This document shows, piece by piece, positions 1 through 6,258 of a stretch of 8,089 nt of DNA. The notes below the pieces were generated by a model. It was not told where the DNA came from, did no database searches, and was given only the letters and a program-made list of their open reading frames with translations. How positions within the stretch are numbered: position 1 is the stretch's first letter; every line of letters begins with the position of its first letter. Location: contig CAJIYY010000070.1 in assembly GCA_905181755.1 (NCBI GenBank), positions 1 through 8,089 on the forward strand, written 5' to 3'. A program made the translations under genes and the position numbers. The stretch is from Candidatus Dadabacteria bacterium UBA1144. GTDB taxonomy: Bacteria > Desulfobacterota_D > UBA1144.

Positions 1-11
1 TTTTTCTTTTA

Positions 12-470
12 TTAACTAAAGCCTATCGCCTTCTCAAGATCTCTCATTCCTTGGCTACCAACTTCTTTACCGTAACGCTCTGCAGCATCTAGATTAATTG
101 ATAAAACAAGTAAATCTATACGGTGCAAATCCGTTGAATTATAATCAGAAATTGAGCTCCTCTTTTCTTTTTTTAAAGATTCTAAAACTAATCTAGCAAA
201 CCTGAGTCTATCTTGATCTGGTACCATTCCACCAACTTGATCTTCCTTAAATCTCAGCCAAGCAGCAATAATCAATGCTATCTTTGATATATCCATATCA
301 TTAGCCAATAGTGGATCAGCCATAGCTTTTGATAGGTCTTCCGAGGTCATATCTCTCAAATCGGAAAATAGTACTTTAGAATCTAATTTTATATAATCTT
401 TATAAGTAATTTTATTTAAAAGCCATAATAGAACTACAACTCCAATAGCGGCAATAAAGATATCGAGCAT
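12..470 (-). CDS. Hypothetical protein with one N-terminal membrane segment
   Basis: I do not recognise this 152-residue protein. Residues about 4-19 (IFIAAIGVVVLLWLLN) form one hydrophobic segment with almost nothing before it. It is followed by Lys- and Asp-containing sequence, so a single-pass inner-membrane anchor with a soluble domain is likely; there is no lipobox. The rest is charged and looks mainly helical, with no Cys or His cluster and no nucleotide-binding motif. It lies 21 bp downstream of the thiamine-diphosphate enzyme on the same strand and could be co-transcribed with it. However, the ATG has no Shine-Dalgarno and an extended -10-like box sits 6 nt upstream, so it may also have its own leaderless transcript. 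The stop TAA is 11 bases from the window edge. That it is a real gene is supported by its full-length frame and neighbour spacing; its function is unknown. Confidence 0.75.
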   Translation of the reverse strand: MLDIFIAAIGVVVLLWLLNKITYKDYIKLDSKVLFSDLRDMTSEDLSKAMADPLLANDMDISKIALIIAAWLRFKEDQVGGMVPDQDRLRFARLVLESLKKEKRSSISDYNSTDLHRIDLLVLSINLDAAERYGKEVGSQGMRDLEKAIGFS

Positions 471-476
471 AACAAT

Positions 477-485
477 AATATAACA
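477..485 (-). promoter_or_regulatory. Candidate extended -10 promoter for the 152-aa membrane protein gene
   Basis: On the minus strand the sequence reads TGT-TATATT, an extended -10 element, ending exactly 6 nt before the ATG at 470. A -35-like ATGACT (4 of 6 consensus positions) lies 18 nt upstream at 501-506, inside the end of the preceding gene. A start site 6-7 nt after the box would place the mRNA 5' end at the ATG itself. The region is AT-rich, so a chance match is possible. Confidence 0.35.
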
Positions 486-491
486 TTTACG

Positions 492-2168
492 CTATGTCCT
501 AGTCATCATTGCTGTAATTGCATGAGTAGCCGCACTTGTTGCATTTGGATTAGTCATAACATTTATTAATGAAGGTAGACCAGATTTGGTAGCTCTTTCC
601 ATCGCTGGTATTAAATCTTTTGGGTCTTCAACCAGTTCTCCGTGACCTCCCATAGCTATTACAATTTCATGAAATTTTATAAAAGGTAATTCATGTCCAG
701 CAGGTGTTTTATCTTCTCCATAAGTAAGCCAGTGTTGATGTTTTGTCATTCCCCAAGATTGATCATTGCAAACTACACAAACAAAAGGAATATTGTGCTT
801 AACTGCTGTTTCAAATTCCATCAGATTCATACCTACAGCTCCATCTCCAGTAATTAATACCACCTGCCGTTCAGGGAAGGCAACTTTGCTTCCAATAGCG
901 AATGGTACGCCTACTCCCATACAACCTAAGGGGCCGCCTTTTACATACATGCCTGATTTATCGACATTATATGTGGAGTCTGTCCAAGCTTGTGTATCTC
1001 CACCGTCGATACACAACATGGTATCATTACCAAAAAAATCCTCTACTGCTTTAACAACCCTAAGAACATGAAGAGGCTTGTCATCGCTTGATTTTAACCT
1101 ATCAACCTCAGCCCACTCTTCTTTTTTCCATTCCTGGCAAGCTTTTAACCATTTTGAAAAATCAAAGTCATTTTGGATTTTTAAATTTAATTTAATTATA
1201 GCTTTATTAATATCTGATAGAATAGGAAGATTTGCGGGTCTATTTCTTCCAATTTCCTCTGCTTCAATATCTAGCTGTATCACCTTGGCTTCAGGATTAA
1301 AAGTCCTTCCCCATCCAATATACAAACTAAGCCTGACCCCAAGTAGGATAACTAAATCTGATTCTGACGTAGCTTTCTTAAAACCATTAAGTGCAGATGG
1401 ACTTGCTTGGCCCATACAATTTTTATGATTATCTGAAACTACACCCCTACCAAAGTTTAGAGTAAAGATAGGCGCATTAATTTTTTCTATGAACTCCAAC
1501 AGCGAGCTCTCTGCCCCCGAATACCACGAGCCGCTCCCTGCTATTACGACAGGTCTTGAAGAGGATGAAAGTAATTTCTTAAACTTTTCACAATCTTCAT
1601 CTGACATTTCAGGGTTAGATAACATTTCTAGCTGATGACTATCAAGTTGATCAGAATTAACTTCTTCATATAATACTTCGTGGGGGAACCCTAAATAAAC
1701 AGGTCCTGGTCTGCCGGTAATACTCATCTTGAAAGCTTGTGCGGTATATTCAGATAACCTTTTTGTATCATAAACTGTCTTTGCCCATTTTGTTACAGGC
1801 TTGACCATGCTTTCTTGGTCTATCTCCTGCAAAGGCAATCTATCTAACTCTTCTACTCCAGAATTGCCAGACAAGAAAATACATGGTGAGTTCGACAAGA
1901 ATGCACCAGACATTCCGGTTATTGCATTTGTTAGTCCTGGGCCTGCTGTAACAAGGCATACGCCTGGAGATTTGGTAACTCTACCGTATGCATCAGCAGC
2001 CATAGAGGCAGCTTGTTCATGATGACAATCAATCAATCTAATTCCCATCTCTTTGCAAGCATTATAAATTGGGTTTATATGCCCACCAGCGAGAGTGAAA
2101 ATATTCTCTATTCCAAATTCTTTTAGCGTCTTAACAATTGCAAAGCCGCCATCTATTTTTTTACTCAT
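492..2168 (-). CDS. Thiamine-diphosphate-dependent enzyme, acetolactate synthase-like (IlvG / 2-hydroxyacyl-CoA lyase-like group)
   Basis: This 558-residue protein has the full three-domain layout of the acetolactate synthase / oxalyl-CoA decarboxylase / benzoylformate decarboxylase superfamily. An N-terminal pyrimidine-binding domain carries the cofactor-activating glutamate Glu51 in HHEQAA, followed by the TAGPGLTN loop. The central domain (about 195-330) has the Rossmann-like LLGVRL stretch. The C-terminal pyrophosphate domain has GDG at 441-443 and the metal-ligand Asn468 (CND instead of the usual NN or NND). The family joins or cleaves C-C bonds next to a carbonyl through a thiamine ylide. 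The N-terminus (LAGGHINPIYNAC) resembles actinobacterial IlvG-type proteins. The Trp that gives true acetohydroxyacid synthases their 2-ketobutyrate preference aligns with Gln478, and no ilvN or ilvC is adjacent. Branched-chain amino acid synthesis is therefore uncertain; a 2-hydroxyacyl-CoA lyase or related 2-oxoacid role is possible. No signal peptide is seen, so it should be cytoplasmic. There is no clear ribosome site before the ATG. Confidence 0.85.
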   Translation of the reverse strand: MSKKIDGGFAIVKTLKEFGIENIFTLAGGHINPIYNACKEMGIRLIDCHHEQAASMAADAYGRVTKSPGVCLVTAGPGLTNAITGMSGAFLSNSPCIFLSGNSGVEELDRLPLQEIDQESMVKPVTKWAKTVYDTKRLSEYTAQAFKMSITGRPGPVYLGFPHEVLYEEVNSDQLDSHQLEMLSNPEMSDEDCEKFKKLLSSSSRPVVIAGSGSWYSGAESSLLEFIEKINAPIFTLNFGRGVVSDNHKNCMGQASPSALNGFKKATSESDLVILLGVRLSLYIGWGRTFNPEAKVIQLDIEAEEIGRNRPANLPILSDINKAIIKLNLKIQNDFDFSKWLKACQEWKKEEWAEVDRLKSSDDKPLHVLRVVKAVEDFFGNDTMLCIDGGDTQAWTDSTYNVDKSGMYVKGGPLGCMGVGVPFAIGSKVAFPERQVVLITGDGAVGMNLMEFETAVKHNIPFVCVVCNDQSWGMTKHQHWLTYGEDKTPAGHELPFIKFHEIVIAMGGHGELVEDPKDLIPAMERATKSGLPSLINVMTNPNATSAATHAITAMMTRT

Positions 2169-2187
2169 AGTTTTTAATTTAATTAAC

Positions 2188-2216
2188 AGTATAATGTATT
2201 AAAATAGATATTATAA
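2188..2216 (-). promoter_or_regulatory. Candidate promoter for the thiamine-diphosphate enzyme gene
   Basis: On the minus strand, TATACT (2193-2188, 5 of 6 consensus positions) lies 17 nt downstream of TTATAA (2216-2211, 3 of 6). This predicts a leader of about 13 nt ahead of the ATG at 2168, without a Shine-Dalgarno. The -10 box overlaps the -10 box of the divergent promoter, so the two may compete for polymerase. Support is by eye only, in AT-rich sequence. Confidence 0.35.
2190..2195 (+). promoter_or_regulatory. Candidate -10 box (TATAAT) for the 137-aa gene and downstream dehydrogenase
   Basis: A perfect TATAAT lies 32 bp before the ATG at 2228. It predicts a start site near 2202 and a leader of about 26 nt containing the Shine-Dalgarno AAGGAG at 2215-2220 (7 nt from the ATG). 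The -35 position (about 2167-2172, ATAGTT) is poor. This promoter would drive both the 137-aa gene and the dehydrogenase 10 bp after it. Confidence 0.45.
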
Positions 2217-2227
2217 GGAGCTTTATT

Positions 2228-2641
2228 ATGACTGAAGAAGTAAACAATGGAAATAAACCACTTACTCCAGAGGAATCAATCCAGGCAATTCAAAGTTCAA
2301 TAGCAAATGCTTTTAATTTAGGACTTCAATCAAAACCTAAAGAAGGGGCGGATACTATTGCAGATGTGGTAAAAGAAATTCAAAACACTATATATGGTCA
2401 ACTAAAAGAATCTTATGGCGATGTTCCAGAAGACTTTATCAAGGCTAACGCTGAATTCTTTGTTCAGGTCGCGGCTATGGGTTACATAATTCCTAGAGTT
2501 TGCGCATTTGATCAAGACTTCCAAGTTAAATTGTTTAAACTTATAGAAACAAGAGTTTTAGAAACTCAAAAAGCTGCGCAAGAACAAGCCGGGGAAGAAA
2601 AAGGGAACATTATTACAGAAGATAAGAAAATTATAATATAA
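2228..2641 (+). CDS. Hypothetical acidic soluble protein, 137 aa
   Basis: I do not recognise a family. The protein is acidic and rich in Glu, Gln, Lys and Ala, with no signal peptide and no convincing membrane span, so it is probably cytoplasmic. Residues about 15-60 and 100-125 look amphipathic and helical. The middle (about 75-95) is more hydrophobic (FFVQVAAMGYIIPRV) and contains the only Cys. The tail is charged and probably disordered. The start is well supported: AAGGAG ends 7 nt before the ATG and a TATAAT lies upstream. It is the first gene of a probable two-gene unit with the dehydrogenase 10 bp downstream. Its size and composition recall small helical phasin- or chaperone-like proteins, but no diagnostic motif is visible and I assign no function. 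Confidence 0.8.
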   Translation: MTEEVNNGNKPLTPEESIQAIQSSIANAFNLGLQSKPKEGADTIADVVKEIQNTIYGQLKESYGDVPEDFIKANAEFFVQVAAMGYIIPRVCAFDQDFQVKLFKLIETRVLETQKAAQEQAGEEKGNIITEDKKIII

Positions 2642-2643
2642 GG
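2640..2643 (+). promoter_or_regulatory. Ribosome-binding site that fixes a TTG start
   Basis: AAGG overlaps the stop codon of the 137-aa gene and sits 8 nt before the TTG at 2652. An in-frame TAA at 2634-2636 bars any start further upstream. The first in-frame ATG lies beyond the nucleotide-binding glycine loop. TTG is therefore the only sensible initiator, probably helped by translational coupling. Confidence 0.6.
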
Positions 2644-2651
2644 TTGCTTTA

Positions 2652-3632
2652 TTGAACATACTAGTCACCGGTGGAACAGGCTATATTGGACCTTTCTTAA
2701 TTGATAAATTAAAGGAAATGGGCCATTCTGTAATTGTTCTTGTTAGAAAAGAGGAGGACCTAAAAAGACTCCAGTCCGAAGGTTTTTCCTGCATTTTAGG
2801 TGACATTACAGACAAGCTATCCCTAACCGGCATATTTAAAGATATTGATATTCTATTTCATCTAGCCAACATAGCTTCCTGGTGGCTTCCTAATAATCAA
2901 ACCTACTATGACGTTAACGTTACGGGGACTATTAACCTCCTTGAAGAGGCAAAAAAGTTTCCATTAAAAAAAATAATTCATATAAGTAGTATCGCTGCTA
3001 TACGTCAACCTAAGGGAATTCTGGCCACAGAAGAGTCTGTACATCAAGGAGACTTCGAAAGTCACTATAGTAAATCAAAGTTCTTAGTTGAAGTTGAGAT
3101 TGAAAAATACAAGAAAATAGGTCTTCCTATCGTGACTCTTAACCCGGGTGTTGTTACGGGACCACGTGACACTAAGACGTTTGGAAAAACAGTCTTGGGA
3201 ATTGCTAATGGAAAAGTTAAGTCCAAATTTTTTCCAGACTCATATGTCCCACTAGTATATATTGACGATGTGATTGATGTAATGGTAAGAGCTATAAACT
3301 TCGAGGCTGGGGTCAAATATATCCTTGTAGGAGAAAATATTAAAATTGGTGATGTGTTTGACAAGGTTTGTAATATTTTGGGAAAAGAAAAAATAACAAA
3401 AACTACTCCCAATTGGTTGCTTTTGTTAGTATCTTATTCATCAGAAATAGTAAGTCTATTTTCACGAAGAAGACCCTCTCTTCCTGTTGATGGGTTGAAA
3501 GCAATAAGGATCGGTGCAATGGCAAGCTCACAGAAATCAATTGACGAATTAGGAGTAAGCTATCTTAATGCTGACCAAATTTTAAACAAATCAATAGAGT
3601 GGTTTCATAAAAATAATTTAATCAATAGTTAG
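2652..3632 (+). CDS. NAD(P)-dependent extended short-chain dehydrogenase/epimerase, HpnA / dihydroflavonol-reductase type
   Basis: This 326-residue protein is a typical extended SDR. The N-terminal Rossmann fold opens with TGGTGYIG (Gly7, Gly10, Gly13). LGDITD and LFHLA follow, then the catalytic Ser112/Ser113 in HISSIAAI and the YxxxK pair Tyr139-Lys143 in HYSKSK. The substrate-domain landmark NPGVVTGPRD starts at Asn164, and a VYIDDV motif follows. The C-terminal half (YILVGENIKIGDVFD, then a WLLLLVSYSSE stretch and a closing helix ending in EWFHKN) follows the pattern of hopanoid-associated sugar epimerase HpnA and dihydroflavonol-4-reductase-like enzymes. Such enzymes reduce or epimerise nucleotide sugars, sterols or keto substrates with NAD(P)H. 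The substrate cannot be read from the sequence, and no squalene-hopene cyclase or other hopanoid gene is nearby. It starts at TTG, is probably co-transcribed with the 137-aa gene, and should be cytoplasmic. Confidence 0.88.
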   Translation: MNILVTGGTGYIGPFLIDKLKEMGHSVIVLVRKEEDLKRLQSEGFSCILGDITDKLSLTGIFKDIDILFHLANIASWWLPNNQTYYDVNVTGTINLLEEAKKFPLKKIIHISSIAAIRQPKGILATEESVHQGDFESHYSKSKFLVEVEIEKYKKIGLPIVTLNPGVVTGPRDTKTFGKTVLGIANGKVKSKFFPDSYVPLVYIDDVIDVMVRAINFEAGVKYILVGENIKIGDVFDKVCNILGKEKITKTTPNWLLLLVSYSSEIVSLFSRRRPSLPVDGLKAIRIGAMASSQKSIDELGVSYLNADQILNKSIEWFHKNNLINS

Positions 3633-3639
3633 AGGCGCT

Positions 3640-3681
3640 TAAGTCCATATTCTCTTATTTAAAATTTGACTTATTTTTTTT
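3640..3681 (+). terminator. Weak terminator-like inverted repeat with T-run
   Basis: TAAGTC (3640-3645) can pair with GACTTA (3668-3673), followed directly by eight T residues. It lies 7 bp after the dehydrogenase stop, which is the right place to end that transcription unit. The stem is only 6 bp and low in GC and the loop is 22 nt, so efficiency is doubtful. Confidence 0.3.
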
Positions 3682-3692
3682 CTTTATATAAA
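3666..3692 (+). promoter_or_regulatory. Possible promoter for topB
   Basis: TTGACT (3666-3671, 5 of 6) is followed by TATAAA (3687-3692, 5 of 6) at a short 15-nt spacing, or by TAAATT (3689-3694) at 17 nt. Transcription would begin within a few bases of the ATG at 3704, which fits the absence of a strong Shine-Dalgarno there. It overlaps the terminator-like repeat. In such AT-rich sequence this is a weak call. Confidence 0.3.
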
Positions 3693-3703
3693 TTTGGGTT
3701 TCT

Positions 3704-6232
3704 ATGAGTTTAATGAAATCTTTAATTATTGCTGAGAAGCCAAGTGTGGCGAATCTAATAGCTGCTGCTTTATCAATAAATACGAAATCCAAAAAAGCTG
3801 AGTACTACGAGAATGAAAATTTTATTATAACTTCAGCTCAAGGTCATATTGTTGAATATGAAAAACCAAAACAAAAATGGAGTCTTGAATTGCTTCCTTT
3901 AAGTCGACCTGTAAAGCTACAGCCGATACCTCGAGTTAAATCGAAAGTTGATCTAATTAAAAAACTAAGTAAGCGTGAAGATGTAGAAACCCTAATAAAT
4001 GCATGTGACGCAGGAAGAGAAGGTGAACTAATTTATCATCAAGTTGTAAGCTTTCTAAAAATTAAGAAACCCTCAAAAAGGCTTTGGCTTCAATCTATGA
4101 CAAAAGACGGTATATCTAAAGCTTTTAAAGATATTAAACCCGAATCAGCGTTTAAAGGGTTAAGAGATTCTGCTCTAGCAAGAACGCATGCAGACTGGGT
4201 AATTGGGATGAATGGAACAAGAGCTATAACCGGTTGGTCTAGTAAAGCCTATAATGTTGGCTTTAACAAACAGGTAGTTGGTAGAGTTAAGACACCAACA
4301 CTAGCGCTAGTTGTTAATCGTGACATAGAAATAGAGAAATTTATTCCAGAGGAATATTCCCAAATAATTGCCACATTTAAGATTAAGTCAGGAGAATATG
4401 AAGGGACTTATTTTGATCAGAATTTTAATAATAGAGATTTAAATGAAGAGGAAAAAAGAACTAAAAAGAATGATAGGATCTTTAATCTAGAAAAAGCAAT
4501 CTCTATAATATCTTCTTGTGAAAATGCACAAGCTATAATATCAGAAGAAAAAAAGGAAAAGAAAGAGTACTCTGAGGCACTTTTTGATCTAACAAGCTTA
4601 CAAAGAGAGGCCAATAGCAGGTTCGGCTTTCGTGCTCAGCAAACTCTACAAATAACTCAGGGTCTTTATCAACCAAGAAGTGGTGAAGGGTACATAACTT
4701 ACCCTAGAACTGACTCAAGAAGGCTGCCAGATGACTACCCAAATCAAGTCCTAGAAACCTTAGATAGCTTTAAAAATTCAAAATATGATACATATTCTCG
4801 TAAGATCTTACAGAACAATTTAGTAAGCAGTAATGATAAAAAAGTATTTGATTCAAAAAAAGTTTCCGATCACTTTGCAATAATTCCAACTAGTGTTATA
4901 CCCAAGTCAGGCAAACTCTCTGAACAAGAAAATAAAATTTATGATCTAATAGTAAGAAGATTTTTAGCAATCTTTTATCCACCTGTTGTTACCCAGGAAA
5001 CGATAAGAGATACCCAAATTGGGGATATTCATTTTAAGACAAGAGGTAAAATACTCATAGATAAGGGCTGGAAAGAAGTTCTAGAGAGCACTACAACGGA
5101 GACTATTCTAAATACTGTTAAAGAAAATGAGCTAGCACATTGTGTCAGTCTGTCAAAATTGGATAACACTACTAATCCTAAGCCAAGATATACTGATGCA
5201 ACTCTTCTTAGGGCTATGGAAACTGCGGGTAATGATCTTGGAGATGAGGAGATTGCTACGGCAATGAAGAACAAAGGGATTGGTACTCCTGCTACAAGAG
5301 CAAATACTATTGAAGACTTGATAAGAGAAACCTATTTATTTAGAACAGAAGAAGAAAATGGAAAGAAATGCATAGCTTCTCATATTCGAGGTAGACAACT
5401 TATAAAGGATTTGGCAACCCTAGACTTAAGAAGACTAACTGAAGCCAATTTAACCGGAGAATGGGAACTAAAACTTAGAGAAATGGAAGAAGAAAAATAC
5501 ACCTATGAAGAATTTATGAAAGAAACAGATAAGTTCAGAGATGAAATTATAGAAAGAGCTAAGTCAGTAAAGGTGGATACCGACAGCTTCATTAGACCAC
5601 TTCATATAGATTGTCCAATCTCAGGACTTCCCGTAATGGAGACCTTCAATAGATTCACGACTGATAAGCCTGATGAATCAACAAATATAAATAAAATAAT
5701 ATCCGGTAGACCAACTAGCAGGGAAGAAGCCGTAGATCTGATTAAATCATTTAATGGGAAAGAAGGACGAATTAAACTAGAGGGGTTTTTAAGCAGGTTC
5801 GGTACCTTTTATAGTGCAGATGTAGTCCTTAAGGATACTGGAAAATATGAGCTAGACTGGGGACAAGAAAAAGAGGTTGACCTGAAAGAGAAAGCCACCT
5901 TAGGTCGCTTTGATTTTGTTAACTCCGAGATTTTTTATGATGATAAATTCTATTACTTCGGCAAAAAAGGTTCAAGCAGAATCTCCACGTTAATACTTTC
6001 TCCATACTTGCAGTCAGAGGACGATGAGGAAAGAAAAAAGTTCTCTCTTCCAATAGACGAAGCAAAAAAATTATTTAGTGGTGAAAAGACTACCATTCTT
6101 CAATTTAAATCTAAAAGAAAAAATGCCAGAAAGCCTTTCTTTAAAGCGAGGCTATACTTGGACTCCAAATTTAAACCTAAATTTGAGATGATACAACCTG
6201 AGAAACCAGTTAAAAAAAGAACAAAAAAATAA
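3704..6232 (+). CDS. topB: DNA topoisomerase III (type IA), with zinc-ribbon cysteines lost
   Basis: This 842-residue type IA topoisomerase cuts one DNA strand through a 5'-phosphotyrosine and passes another through, decatenating or relaxing DNA. The Toprim domain (about 5-150) has Glu11 in IAEKPS and the acidic motif DAGREGE (Asp102, Glu106, Glu108), where Gly replaces the second Asp of the topA-type DxD. The catalytic Tyr333 lies in TYPRTDS with Arg335. DATLLRAMETAG (498-509) and GIGTPATRA (525-533) are further family signatures. IIAEKPSVA, NACDAGREGELI and LWLQSM identify TopB rather than TopA. The C-terminal part keeps two repeats of the topoisomerase C-terminal type (from about Cys637, and LGR at 733-735), but their CxxC pairs are missing: the protein has five scattered Cys and no CxxC. 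The end is Lys/Arg-rich. ATG 3704 and ATG 3713 are both possible starts; neither has a good Shine-Dalgarno. ffh follows 26 bp later. Confidence 0.93.
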   Translation: MSLMKSLIIAEKPSVANLIAAALSINTKSKKAEYYENENFIITSAQGHIVEYEKPKQKWSLELLPLSRPVKLQPIPRVKSKVDLIKKLSKREDVETLINACDAGREGELIYHQVVSFLKIKKPSKRLWLQSMTKDGISKAFKDIKPESAFKGLRDSALARTHADWVIGMNGTRAITGWSSKAYNVGFNKQVVGRVKTPTLALVVNRDIEIEKFIPEEYSQIIATFKIKSGEYEGTYFDQNFNNRDLNEEEKRTKKNDRIFNLEKAISIISSCENAQAIISEEKKEKKEYSEALFDLTSLQREANSRFGFRAQQTLQITQGLYQPRSGEGYITYPRTDSRRLPDDYPNQVLETLDSFKNSKYDTYSRKILQNNLVSSNDKKVFDSKKVSDHFAIIPTSVIPKSGKLSEQENKIYDLIVRRFLAIFYPPVVTQETIRDTQIGDIHFKTRGKILIDKGWKEVLESTTTETILNTVKENELAHCVSLSKLDNTTNPKPRYTDATLLRAMETAGNDLGDEEIATAMKNKGIGTPATRANTIEDLIRETYLFRTEEENGKKCIASHIRGRQLIKDLATLDLRRLTEANLTGEWELKLREMEEEKYTYEEFMKETDKFRDEIIERAKSVKVDTDSFIRPLHIDCPISGLPVMETFNRFTTDKPDESTNINKIISGRPTSREEAVDLIKSFNGKEGRIKLEGFLSRFGTFYSADVVLKDTGKYELDWGQEKEVDLKEKATLGRFDFVNSEIFYDDKFYYFGKKGSSRISTLILSPYLQSEDDEERKKFSLPIDEAKKLFSGEKTTILQFKSKRKNARKPFFKARLYLDSKFKPKFEMIQPEKPVKKRTKK

Positions 6233-6243
6233 CTAGCAATTGG

Positions 6244-6252
6244 TGCTATAAT
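6244..6252 (+). promoter_or_regulatory. Extended -10 promoter for ffh, probably leaderless
   Basis: TGC-TATAAT is a perfect extended -10 element, placed in the 26-bp gap after topB and ending exactly 6 nt before the ffh ATG at 6259. The -35 position is an A-run, which extended -10 promoters tolerate. The expected start site is the A of the ATG or a base beside it. No Shine-Dalgarno is present in the gap, which agrees with a leaderless message. Confidence 0.6.
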
Positions 6253-6258
6253 TAAAAT

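Noticed and set aside
766..2022. Plus-strand open frames of 73-116 codons opposite the thiamine-diphosphate enzyme
   Set aside because: They lie wholly antisense to a gene with intact catalytic motifs, have no ribosome sites and resemble no protein family.
3065..3412. Minus-strand 115-codon frame opposite the dehydrogenase
   Set aside because: Antisense shadow of a well-supported SDR gene; composition is unlike its neighbours and no start signals are seen.
2652..3632. Naming the dehydrogenase hpnA and inferring hopanoid synthesis
   Set aside because: The pattern fits, but the SDR superfamily is broad and no other hopanoid gene is in the window.
4001..4027. Gly in place of the second Asp in the topoisomerase Toprim DxD motif, as a possible inactivating change
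   Set aside because: DAGREGE is, to my knowledge, normal for many TopB proteins, and Glu11, Glu106, Tyr333 and Arg335 are all present.
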